From positions 96,396 through 116,006 of the forward strand of contig NW_003105601.1 in NCBI RefSeq assembly GCF_000003605.2: DNA of 19,611 nt. Direction: 5' to 3'. The stretch is from Saccoglossus kowalevskii (lineage: Eukaryota; Hemichordata; Enteropneusta; Harrimaniidae). Under the pieces are notes generated by a model, which was not told where the DNA came from, did not search any database, and was given only the letters and a program-made list of their open reading frames with translations. Both the position numbers and the translations under genes were made by a program. Within the stretch, counting starts at the first letter, position 1, and the number at the start of each line of letters is the position of its first letter. Positions 1 to 8,753 of this stretch are shown piece after piece.

Positions 1-784
1 TTAACAGAAAGACTTCCCTGGCGGCGATGATAAAATACGAACACGGAGCCAACAGATGAGGTTTCAACTGGTACTGGTATTATTATTATACTCTGCAAAC
101 ATCAAGTACAATAACGCGGTAAAACTCCACTACTCCAATAATTAGATACTTAAACTCCAATACAATTCAACGAGATCTCCGATCTGAAATCAGTGCTGAA
201 CAACTCCCCTGTATATACCCACACTGTCTATAAATAGACCATTACATCAGCATACATAATGAGTCTGGAACTTACTACCAATTTCTAGAATGTTCCATTA
301 CCTTCTATTGCCTCCTACAGTGTTCTATTACCTATTCAACCAGTTTCTAAACAAAATCTAGAATATTCCACCCAGACACAGTACGGTTCTAGAACATCTC
401 AGTGACACGGAAGTGGTACATAAGTCGTATGCGACACCCACATACAACAAAATTATTTACTCGGAAATTGTAATGAGATAAAATAGCGAACATTTATTGT
501 GATTTTTTTTAAAACATACAGTATTCAAGGCGGCTGTGACCAGTCCAGTCAACTTTGCCTTCCAAGACTTATATTGATCAGCTTGTGCAATACAATGCCA
601 AGGTTATTAAGTCACAATTTTTGAGATAATGCTTAAAATATATATTGTAAAAGTGTGTGACACCATGGCAAGACGGATTTGCCATAGAATGCGATTGATA
701 TGCAATTATGTGTTGTATTACATCTTTAAGTTAGTTGATACAGAAATAATCGTTGATCCTGTTACAATATTCATCATATTATAG
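1..784. other. Upstream intron or 5' flank of the plus TTC38 copy
   Basis: No segment resembling the first four TTC38 exons, and no other gene. Contains the TTCTAGAA-type cluster at 283-398. It ends in the splice acceptor at 783-784, so at least its right part is intron. Confidence 0.7.
283..398. promoter_or_regulatory. Cluster of heat-shock-element-like motifs
   Basis: TTC-TA-GAA-TG-TTC at 283-295 is a perfect three-unit nGAAn element. A second set (ATC-TA-GAA-TA-TTC) is at 356-368 with one mismatch, and TTC-TA-GAA-CA-TC at 387-398. The three share CTAGAAyrTTC-like wording, so they may also be copies of one repeat. No promoter is shown here. Confidence 0.4.
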
Positions 785-967
785 GGACTTTACAGGGGCA
801 AGTGATACATTTGAAGAGATATTGCTGCAACATCCAACTGATGCATTGGCTTTTCGGTTTGCTCTGGACTGTTATTTCTATCGAGGTGAAATGGCACAGT
901 ACAGAGATTGTGCTGCACGTGTCATGCCCTACTGGAAGTCAGGGAAAGTATCGCAAAGCATGTACGG
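785..967 (+). CDS. TTC38: TTC38 plus copy, exon 5 equivalent
   Basis: 183 nt between acceptor ..attatag and donor gtaagt. The first base completes a glycine codon begun in the unseen exon 4, giving G-DFTGASDTFEEILLQHPTD and then ALAFRFALDCYFYRGEMAQ. It ends in KVSQSMYG with a split GGG codon. It contains the helix pair around HPTDALA, typical of TTC38. Against the minus-strand exon at 15273-15455 it has the same length, the same phases and 42 of 62 identical residues. An ATG at 753 lies in the same frame but upstream of the acceptor, so it is not a likely start. Confidence 0.93.
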
Positions 968-1629
968 GTAAGTGTAAAACACAATGCACTTGAAGTGTAC
1001 TTTCAGATGCTTCCTCTTGGAAATCAACAAACGCATGGCTTTTTATATTCGACATTAGAGGCGATTCACACCTTTGGTCCAGTTTCATTCAAATAATAAT
1101 TATACATAACGCTAAACGGATTTACGGGACTGTGCGGTATCCATTTATAGTGAAAAAACGCTAACCCAAATGCAAGTATTCGTACTATTTGTCCTTTAGT
1201 ACACGTTTGCAATTCGACTAATCTCTTTAGTCATTGATATGAATTTTGACTACCTTAAAATATTTTGTTGATCTTTGATTTAATCTGATATGTCCATCTC
1301 TCCGTCAATATAGCCATAGCCCATATTGTCAAATTATTTGTTATATTGTATATATGTGAACTAACGTGCAAGTGATTTCGAAGCTACAGCACTTTCTTTC
1401 TTGATACGTACATTTTTTCACTTCATGATATCATCAGTTATTGTATTGCATTCATATTCTGCAAATTTCAATAGATATTTTGACTGTTTGTACATTTTTG
1501 AAAGGATCATCCTAAACTAGATGCTTTTTTATTTTATGCCAGGTATTTGAAGAGCTTGTATGCTTTTGGATTAGAAGAGACTAACTTCTTCGATGAGGCG
1601 GAAAAAGAATCTCTACAGGTACAATTTCA

Positions 1630-1666
<37 letters not shown>

Positions 1667-4600
1667 CTAGAATTTTATTGAAAGCTTGTGAAATAGCCGT
1701 ATTATCTTCATGCATTTCATATTCCCGCTATAAATTGGCTAGCCATACAATAAGAATGTATCCAAATAATATTTAGATAGAATTTTCAAGTCAAAGAACA
1801 TAAAACAAATGACTGACACATAATTAACACGTTACACCACGATCATACACAACTTACAATGACAAAACAAAACGAATATGCCACATTAGCTATTCAAATC
1901 AGTCACTGCTGATTTAACTCACGATTTAGTGTTTTTTTTTGCAGTCATTAGAACTGAATTCTCGTGATGGCTGGGCTACCCATACAATAGCACATGTAAT
2001 GGAGATGCAATGTAGATACGATGAAGGTATACGCTATCTTAATGACACAGCTCATAATGGTCAGGTAATTAACTTAAATGTTGCTGAATTTGTATTTATA
2101 AATGAAATTAATTGTATTCACCAGAATCATTTGGTATAATATGTATGTGTACTCTGATATTCATTAAATTGTAAGCATTTTTTCCATAATTAGAATGTTG
2201 CCTAGTAACAATTGATATTATCTATTTCATTTTCAGAAACACTTTTTTGAGGGTCACATATATTGGCATTTGGGCCTGTATTATATTGAAAAGGTATGAA
2301 ACTGATTATTCTAATGAATTCCAATAACCGCCTGAAGCATATTTACCAAAATTCTGATCTTAACAGTTTATAACATATTACTGTATGTTCACAAACTTAT
2401 AAATTGAGTTTATCATCGGATTCGAAACTCAAACTATGATTTTTTTATATACCAAATATTTGGAGTCTTTGCCTCCATTGGCAGGGAAATTGGAAGTGCA
2501 GCTTGCATTGACCAAATTTCTCCCATCCAGCAGTGTTGTGCGGTCACATCAGGGGAGTACACGACATCGTTGCTGACTCTCAGGCCAAAATCACCACTGT
2601 GTTGTTTGAGCTTTGTCAATTTGTTGCAGATTGGTACAAAATATAATGATTACATCCCTTACCTTATACAATGACACTGAATGTGAACCCCCACTTCTGT
2701 TGTCTCTGCTAATTTACCACCAATATGCTTCGTTCAATCACCCGGACCTGATGTCATATTCATTGGAGTAGTTCCATCTTCACACTTCACGCAGGCTAAC
2801 CTCATGCTTAGAGCGGCACTTGTTTTTCAAACAGACACTTGATGTGTGATTCCCTTTAACAGAGATCAATCTGGCTGCACAGAGTGACTTGGGGTGACCT
2901 TTGGCCTAATCTCTTTAGGGCTAAGAATCAAATGGTCGAATGAGCTGGAAACCCCTTTAGCATTACTAGTATAAGGTCAACATGTTGACCTCATCAGCTA
3001 AGGAATAGAGCCTTATGTTATCGAACTATGTAGTGTGTATGGGAGGGGGTACTAATATCCAATGCAAAGTGCAACATGGCACCCATGTTAGCTGCTCCAC
3101 ATTTTCACATGAGGTTCTAGAAGCCATCAGCTTCTGAAGGGCTTCCTGCGTTTGGAAATGCACGACCTGTTGGATATAACCAACCACCACAAATCGTTCC
3201 ATGGCAGCAATTTTAAATATTATGTTAAAAGTTTAAAATGGTTATTATGTGTTTGAATATGTTCTACTGATTTTATTGATTTCTGTAATTTCAAATTACT
3301 ATACCATATTGTCAAAATCTACCCAGAAGCTACCTAGTGCCTTTTTTTACTTTTTCCGAAAAGCTATGGCTCAAAAAGAAATTCGAGCCAGCAATAAAAC
3401 ACAATTTGTAAGTAATGTAACATTACACCAAATATACAGGTTGCACAGTATTTTATAACTTCATACTTCAATCCAGGTCATTATTGTAATAGTTTATACA
3501 TATCTCGCCACGCATGTGTTGATAGACGCATGTAGCGTGTACCAATACAAGTAAACATTAATTACGATACTAGGTTTCAATCTATGAAATGTTGTGTTAC
3601 TTTGTCTTTCTTGCATATAGGGTGATTACGAAGCTGCTTTGAGTCTGTATGATGAATATGTAAGTAATTATTCTGACACAAGGTATTCCATATGTAGAAG
3701 ATCACAGTAGCCACTAAATTGCTTAAATTGTTTGTAACCGGAACCACCACCCCGACCTTCACCGCACCCGATCAATGGTAAACTGATACGTAGTACCTAT
3801 ACGGCACAATATTCAGTCTCACCATTATCATCAGGGATTATGTGTTCGACTCCCATGGCTGGGTGCAAACAAGGATATTCTAGCCTCTTACCATAACCAC
3901 GGCATTCGTAACCGAGAGAATGGCTTTAATGGGACGTAAATCTTCGGTTCCGTGTGCTGTCCCTCTCCTCAGTGCACGCTGTACTTGTGGCAAAGTGCAG
4001 AGGTTCCCGCGGAATAACTGACGTATTTCTATCATTACTTGTGAATACTTGAGTTGTTCTGTTTTGTCCATCATTTCCGTGTTAGTAATTGGGCTTCAGC
4101 CAGTTGACAGGCAATGATAGTATGAATTTGTAATATGCATCTTCAATCCAAAACTAGTTGCTAAATAAATAAATAAATACTTATATTAAACTGTTCAACA
4201 ATGCAATCGTCTATCAAACTAATCTATTGACGGTCATGTTTCATCAAGATTCCTCCATTCAAACTATGGTGGAAATAATGGGCCACCGTGAATACGCGAC
4301 AGCAACACGCCTCAGCTGTTGGCGTATAATTAGTGTCATATTTATCTTCTTGTAAAAGGTTGGCTCTAAGGTAGACAGTGGGGTTATGTTAGATATCTCA
4401 GATGCAGCCTCTTTCCTCCAACGCTTAGAATATGAAGGTTAGTACATACACAGTTGCAGAGTACACAGTGACTGAATCTATACACGCATGAAACTGTTGA
4501 GCCTGCCAATGAAAGTATAATTTATTAAATTAATTAATTAAGAGTCTATATACTTATAATTTCTGTGTTCGTGAATTTATCAATTCTAGATCAATAACAT

Positions 4601-6381
4601 TTTATAGACTATCGTTTTTATCTCTAAATTTGTAAATATTGTGCAGTGTTATTTTATTCAATATGATATATTTCATAACTGAAAGTTAATATTCTACTTA
4701 AGGTGTCAATGTCGGGCCAAGATGGATGAAAGTGTTTAATTTTAGTAAGACTCACGTGGATGATCAAGCTTTGGTCTTCAATGATCTTCACTTCATGATG
4801 GCCGCACTGGGAGCAAAACAACAAAGGATTGCAAATGAGCTATTTGAATCAATACGGAATTTTGTGAGGTGAAAATCCGTAATATTAAGTTTAAAGTAAT
4901 ATGATATAACGAATGTCGAACACGTGTGTCAATGTTGATATGAATCATGTACTTACTTAAACAACTAGTTACACCATTGCTTATTTTGGGGAAATCATAC
5001 TTTTAGAGCCCAGTCATCTACGCTTGTTCTCATTTCTCCAATTCCATACTTCAGTGCATTAATTCTTGAATAAATGACTATATTCTGGTGTTAACGAGTA
5101 TACTATTTTCTACTTTTCGGGTATGATGCACCATATAGGTAGATGCCCAACATTGTTTAAAAGGAATGATTTTGTTGTTTCTTAGGAGCTCGAGTAGTGA
5201 CCACACCGTCGCCAAAACATTCGAGGAAGTAGGAATACCGATTTGTGAATCACTAAATGCCTATCACTGTGGTGATTTTGCTAAGGTGGTTAACACGTAT
5301 AATCCAGTGAGATACAATACACGACAAATTACTGGAAGTGACGCACAGGTACAATGTATTCCAATAATTATATTCCGAGTAGTGTAATGGTTATTTCACT
5401 GTGTTAAGAGAGGTTACTATATTGATCAACGTTACATAGATGCCACAAAATATATCAATATAATTACTCAAACACTGTCTGTGATAGTGAATTTAATTCG
5501 ATTTATTTGGCGTGGTAGATTTTGCAATTTTCTCATCCATTTATTAAATTAGCATAGTGTTTAATATTATTGAATACTTCTCACATTGACACCAAAGATT
5601 GTCTATTTGATGTTAAGGTACGTTTTCTTTACTCAGAGAGATGTTTTTAACTTGCTGCTTATTCATTCCGCATTGAAGTCGCCAGAAATGGATCATAAAC
5701 TACTTGCAAGGTACTTGCTCTATTTTTTTTTATCTTTACAAAATTATATTATTGACGTGATCCTCCCCTCATCATGTGACATATAGATCGGTAATAACAA
5801 TGATGAAAGACCCATGTCATTGGACGAATTGTCGATGCTATGTAAAATGATGTGAAGTCGTACTAACCGAGTATCCAATGGGACGTCAGTGCGAAGCTAC
5901 TTAGTATACATATATTTGTCCGATTGGCTACCGAAACCTAACACCTAACGTCCAATCAGAGGCAGCTTGAAAATTGAAAGTTTGACGCTTAGAATTCTGC
6001 TGTCGACTTAACTAACAATCAACTCTAAATTGAATATAGTGGTGTGGAGAATTCAATTATTTTACTTTATTATATGCCGTCAGTGTGTTGGGAGACTTAC
6101 CACATTTTACGCCCAAAACGCGACTAGATTCGCAACGCCAATCATGATTCACGTGTATTAATCTACGCCAAGGAAACGCGTTTACAGATGATGCACTGCC
6201 ATTTGAAGTAATTTTAGTAGTTTGTCGGTCTGTTAATAATGTTTAAAGTGAATTGTGTGTTTCCTAATCATTGTACTTTTCAATTTATAGGAGCCTACTG
6301 TATGAACGAGACGCGTTTAAACCCGGATCGCCGATGACTGCAAGGCTCTTGGAAAAAGCTACTGCCGAGAGTCCTGAATGA
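785..6381 (+). CDS. TTC38: TTC38 homologue, 5'-partial, ten exons (exons 5-14 by homology)
   Basis: Tetratricopeptide repeat protein 38 family; the biochemical role of the family is not established. Exons: 785-967, 1543-1618, 1945-2064, 2237-2293, 3621-3659, 4359-4437, 4703-4868, 5186-5348, 5637-5710, 6291-6381. All introns are GT-AG, all phases join, and there is no internal stop; the visible part gives about 348 residues ending in TGA. Family landmarks in order are ILLQHPTDALAFRF, QYRDCAARV, YAFGLEET, DGWATH.IAHVMEM, YWHLGLYYIEKGDYEAAL, FLQRLEYEG, ALVFND, NPVRYN, SDAQRDVFNLLLIHSAL and ERDAFKPGSPMTARLLEKA. The first ~119 residues (LSTTSNEA region and first TPR) would lie upstream of the window; nothing like them is in bases 1-784. 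The copy is about 60 % identical to the convergent copy at 8660-18730. Confidence 0.93.
968..1542 (+). other. Intron, plus gene
   Basis: 575 bp, GT-AG, AT-rich; I see nothing else in it. Confidence 0.85.
1543..1618 (+). CDS. TTC38: TTC38 plus copy, exon 6 equivalent
   Basis: 76 nt. It completes the split GGG glycine and reads YLKSLYAFGLEETNFFDEAE then KESLQ, ending on a whole codon before donor gtacaa. The YAFGLEET segment matches the family segment that in human reads YSFGLMET (recalled knowledge). An (AT)n microsatellite starts 13 bases into the following intron. Confidence 0.93.
1619..1944 (+). other. Intron, plus gene
   Basis: 326 bp; holds only the AT microsatellite and ends in a T run before gcag. 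Confidence 0.85.
1632..1664. repeat. (AT)n microsatellite
   Basis: 33 bases of uninterrupted alternating AT in the intron just behind the 1543-1618 exon. Confidence 0.97.
1945..2064 (+). CDS. TTC38: TTC38 plus copy, exon 7 equivalent
   Basis: 120 nt in phase 0 on both sides, after a run of T and gcag. Reads SLELNSRDGWATHTIAHVME then MQCRYDEGIRYLNDTAHNGQ. This is the best conserved exon between the two copies in its first 32 residues (LELN, DGWATH and IAHVMEMQCRYDEGI are identical), while the last eight residues differ completely apart from the final Q. Read-through past donor gtaatt gives a short spurious ORF tail to 2139. Confidence 0.94.
2237..2293 (+). CDS. TTC38: TTC38 plus copy, exon 8 equivalent
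   Basis: 57 nt, phase 0 on both sides, acceptor ttttcag, donor gtatga. Reads KHFFEGHIYWHLGLYYIEK. HIYWHL..YYIEK is the first helix of a TPR-like unit in the family (human: NYWHWALYLIEK, recalled). 15 of 19 residues equal the minus-strand exon 11595-11651. Confidence 0.93.
2294..3620 (+). other. Largest intron of the plus gene
   Basis: 1327 bp. The part 2455-3200 is more balanced in base composition than the rest and may be an old insertion, but translating both strands gives only short interrupted frames and no recognisable protein. Contains the 18-bp palindrome at 2974-2991. Confidence 0.75.
2974..2991. promoter_or_regulatory. 18-bp perfect palindrome of AGGTCA half-sites
   Basis: AGGTCA-ACATGT-TGACCT reads identically on both strands: two consensus nuclear-receptor half-sites as an inverted repeat with a six-base spacer. 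The match is visible; binding is inference. Confidence 0.4.
3621..3659 (+). CDS. TTC38: TTC38 plus copy, exon 9 equivalent (39-nt microexon)
   Basis: 39 nt, acceptor ttgcatatag, donor gtaagt, phase 0 on both sides. Reads GDYEAALSLYDEY, the second helix of the TPR-like unit (human GEYEAALTIYDTH, recalled). Too short to appear as an ORF, but flanked by textbook splice sites and equal in length to the minus-strand exon 11440-11478. Confidence 0.92.
3660..4358 (+). other. Intron carrying the SINE-like insert, plus gene
   Basis: 699 bp; more than half is the SINE-like element. The remainder shows nothing notable. Confidence 0.8.
3762..4180 (+). mobile_element. SINE-like insert with tRNA-type T arm and AAAT tail
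   Basis: GTTCGACTCC at 3844-3853 fits the RNA polymerase III B box, flanked by ATGTG/CCCAT arms that pair at four of five positions like a T stem. A weak A-box-like TGGTAAACTGA lies at about 3776. The body contains AATGGGACGTAAAT and GGTTCCGTGTGCTG, which recall central parts of invertebrate tRNA-derived SINEs. The end is AAATAAATAAATAAAT near 4163-4178, a usual SINE tail. The left end and family are uncertain. Confidence 0.5.
4359..4437 (+). CDS. TTC38: TTC38 plus copy, exon 10 equivalent
   Basis: 79 nt, acceptor tgtaaaag, phase 0 start, leaving one base (G) at the end. Reads VGSKVDSGVMLDISDAASFL then QRLEYEG. The donor gttagtac overlaps a second GT four bases later. This is the least conserved exon between the copies (about 12 of 27 residues), apart from LQRLE.EG at its end. 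Confidence 0.9.
4703..4868 (+). CDS. TTC38: TTC38 plus copy, exon 11 equivalent
   Basis: 166 nt, acceptor tacttaag, donor gtgaaa. Completes the split glycine, then reads VNVGPRWMKVFNFSKTHVDD and QALVFNDLHFMMAALGAKQQ before IANELFESIRNFV and a split arginine. The (V/L)FND.HF.MA.LGA block is a hallmark of TTC38. 29 of 56 residues equal the minus-strand exon. Confidence 0.93.
4869..5185 (+). other. Intron, plus gene
   Basis: 317 bp, GT-AG; no further feature seen. Confidence 0.85.
5186..5348 (+). CDS. TTC38: TTC38 plus copy, exon 12 equivalent
   Basis: 163 nt, acceptor gtttcttag, donor gtacaa. After the split arginine it reads SSSSDHTVAKTFEEVGIPIC, ESLNAYHCGDFAKVV, then NPVRYNTRQITGSDAQ. The NPVRY...GGS(N/D)AQ ending is diagnostic of the family (human PIRYRIVQLGGSNAQ, recalled). 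35 of 55 residues equal the minus copy. Confidence 0.94.
5637..5710 (+). CDS. TTC38: TTC38 plus copy, exon 13 equivalent
   Basis: 74 nt, acceptor tttactcag, donor gtactt. Reads RDVFNLLLIHSALKSPEMDH then KLLA and a split arginine. RDVFNxLLIHxAL matches the human protein segment RDVFNQLLIHAAL (recalled). Confidence 0.94.
5711..6290 (+). other. Last intron of the plus gene, with CCAAT cluster
   Basis: 580 bp. Contains five CCAAT/ATTGG pentamers: ATTGG at 5819-5823 and 5933-5937, CCAAT at 5875-5879, 5952-5956 and 6138-6142, and a GACGTCA near 5882-5888. No exon is seen besides the flanking ones. Confidence 0.7.
6291..6381 (+). CDS. TTC38: TTC38 plus copy, terminal coding exon
   Basis: 91 nt, acceptor caatttatag. 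Completes the arginine, then SLLYERDAFKPGSPMTARLL and EKATAESPE, stop TGA at 6379-6381. Family C-terminus: (S/L)LLxERDAxKPxSPxTxRLxxKA. It is 3 nt shorter than the minus-strand terminal exon, with an unrelated last ten or so residues. Confidence 0.94.
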
Positions 6382-6459
6382 AATTTCTTATACTATGCTT
6401 GACCCTCGACCCTTGCTAAACGCAAGACTATTGCTTTGATCAGTTTTCCAGACACCATC

Positions 6460-6465
6460 AATAAA
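6460..6465 (+). promoter_or_regulatory. Polyadenylation signal AATAAA of the plus TTC38 copy
   Basis: Canonical AATAAA 79 bases after the stop codon, followed within about 25-50 bases by a T-rich stretch including an uninterrupted T run and TGTG, as expected of a cleavage/polyadenylation site. The 3' UTR would be roughly 100 bases. The hexamer lies inside the segment that is duplicated at 7709-7826. Confidence 0.7.
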
Positions 6466-6485
6466 CCGTTATATAAAATGTGATC

Positions 6486-8659
6486 ACACTTTGTTAATGT
6501 TTTTTTTTTTATGATATTGTGTATATTACATAAACGTACGTACTATCGTGTGTTTTCAACACGTTTTGATAGGCTACATTTTTATTTACTTTTCGATGAG
6601 GCAGACTGACATGTATTCTATTACTTGTTTTGTTTAACTAATTATCATGCATAAAAATGTACTATATATATTAAATTGTTTTGTATAGAATCATGTTATC
6701 TGGTGCGAAAATTGTGTTATGGTGTACATTTTTCAAATTATGATGTGCGATTTTGTGATGGGGTGTACAATATTCTTCAATATATTGGCAGTATCAGGCA
6801 GACACATGGGCGTAGACACAACATGAATCAAACTGTCAAATTGAAAGTCAGACTTGTGTAATAATACGATCAATTAATATAATGACGAGCCCATGCAGCA
6901 TAATATGAGTATGTACACACAATCTATCGGTCATCAACCTTCATATATACAGATGCAGTTTAATCAGGTCCTGTGTCTATTTTTATCATTAACCAGGTTC
7001 AACACATTCGAGTGAATGCGATATATGTTCTGTGCGTGTTTTAGTTTGGATATTCTCAATTTCAAGGTATAGATTTAAATAATACAGTAACTCACTATCC
7101 CAGAATATATTGCCCAAAGACTTCTTGGAATTTGTGAAAATGTGTTGATACCGTAGTAAAAACATTGGATTTCCTAAATAACAAATTCGCATAAGGGACT
7201 GTTCTTAAGAAAAATGTGCTTTCATTTCACCTCGATTACTAATGCAATACAATCTTTTAAATAGGGACACATTGGTCATAATGTTAATTACCATTTTGAA
7301 AATAAAAATTGTGGTACCTCAGTGTTTTTAGATCTCAAATAACAAGTGATAGCATATGTTATGTCTCAAGCAATGTTGGTTCATTTTAGTGATCCCATTT
7401 TTTAAATTTAATTTTTTGTTACTCAGACCATTTGTAGCTGCAGTTTTTGTGTAATGAGTATGGCAATGCCTAACTTTCCTAAATCTGGTGTGCCATTCCC
7501 AGCAAGTCAGCAAAGTTTAGATACAGGCTAACAAACATATAAATTAGAACACACAAACAGGCTCCGGACTTGCCAACACCTTACCACTGTTAGCAGACCT
7601 TCTCTCAACTTTTCCACATTGACTTTGAACAAAAACGACTGTTATATTTGTAAAACAATAAATTGATTGACAAAATTCATGTACATATATGTAATGTTTT
7701 GTTTCAGATTGCTAAACAAGACTATTGCTGCGATTAGATTTCCAGAGAACATCAATAAACCGTTATATATTATGTGATCACTCTTTGTTAATGGTCTTTG
7801 TCTGATGATATTGTGTGTATTACATAGTGGACAGGTATATAAATAATATTATTATTATAAAATAGACTAAGTCTTTTAAAACGTACTATGACATTTATGA
7901 GAAAGAGAAATGGAGAATGTCAAATTGAGATGCATATGCAACCCATAATGTGTCGCATTTGTACCAAATTTAGACAAAATTAGACACGTGTGTCGGAGAT
8001 AGGACTGAAAAACAAAACAAAATTGCTACCAGTTAAATTTCACCGAAACCCAAAACGAGTATAGGGAATATGCAAGCCACTGTGTTTTGCCTTAGTATCA
8101 CATTTAAACAAAACTGGGAATGTGTCAGAAAATAGACAGCAACATTCAAAAGCAAAAACAAAAGACGACATTACCTCTTTCCCTTTTATTAGGTTTGAGC
8201 ATCAGTGAACAACATATTTAAAAGAAATAAATAAAAAAAAACCACGGCCGCCAATTTATATCCAATTGCAAACCAATATTACTCGCATCAGTCGCCTGTC
8301 ATACAAAATTTTAACTGTGTGACAAACGGTTAGAGGACAAAATGGCTGCCAGTCAGTCAAACTAAACAAAATAAAGCAAAAAAAACAATGATGAGCATAT
8401 GTATATCTTTATCTTCTGTCTTTATATCAACTTTAACAAATTTGGTCAAGATATGATGAAAGCACAAGGGGCCATTTCCCAGAACCTAGGTCTCGCATGA
8501 CTGCCAAAGATAAAAACAGAATTGTAATGATACAATATAATAGTAAAACTTATAACATTATATAACCATCATTTGTGAGTTAACCAAATATCCCGCTGTT
8601 GTATTGAGTGCGCTGTTCTTTCGGCTGTCTTTATACTGTCAACATGTGACACCATATGA
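6486..8659. other. Intergenic space between two convergent TTC38 genes
   Basis: About 2.2 kb without a supportable gene. Holds the duplicated 3' end at 7708-7826. The stretch about 7920-8540 has a different wording (caaatttggtcaagatat, ccatttcccagaacctagg, A-rich runs) that may be a dispersed repeat, but I cannot delimit it. Confidence 0.7.
7708..7826 (+). repeat. Second copy of the plus-gene 3' end, with AATAAA and acceptor
   Basis: Bases 7709-7826 match 6413-6532 at high identity (roughly 85 % by eye), including TTGCTAAAC, AGACTATTGCT, ATCAATAAACCGTTATAT and ATGTGATCAC. AATAAA is at 7754-7759. It is preceded by gttttgtttcag, a good splice acceptor. From exon 13 of the plus gene, splicing here would read on for 22 codons (LLNKTIAAIRFPEN...) to TGA at 7775-7777. 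Confidence 0.85.
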
Positions 8660-8753
8660 CTATTCTGCAAGTACCATTGTATTCAATTTTTCCAATAGCC
8701 TGTCCGTCATTGGTGAGCCCGTCTTCATTGCATTCCGTTCATTTAGAAGACTT
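8660..8753 (-). CDS. TTC38: TTC38 minus copy, terminal coding exon
   Basis: 94 nt, acceptor aaattatag. Completes the arginine, then SLLNERNAMKTGSPMTDRLL and EKLNTMVLAE, stop TAG at 8662-8660. No AATAAA lies close behind on this strand: a TATAAA is at 8635-8630 and the nearest canonical AATAAA at 8190-8185, so the 3' end of the transcript is unsettled. Confidence 0.92.

Noticed and set aside
753-784. ATG at 753 as a start for the plus gene
   Set aside because: The reading frame upstream of 785 runs through an evident splice acceptor and has no TTC38 likeness; the minus copy shows that four exons should precede.
2434-2619. Minus-strand ORF in the large plus-gene intron, possible transposon piece
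   Set aside because: The frame is interrupted on both sides and matches no transposase or polymerase motif that I know.
8461-8520. Plus-strand SRMTAK wording resembling the TTC38 C-terminus (SPMTAR)
   Set aside because: The match is six residues only, lacks the preceding SLLxERD segment and has no acceptor; the true minus-strand exon is at 8660-8753.
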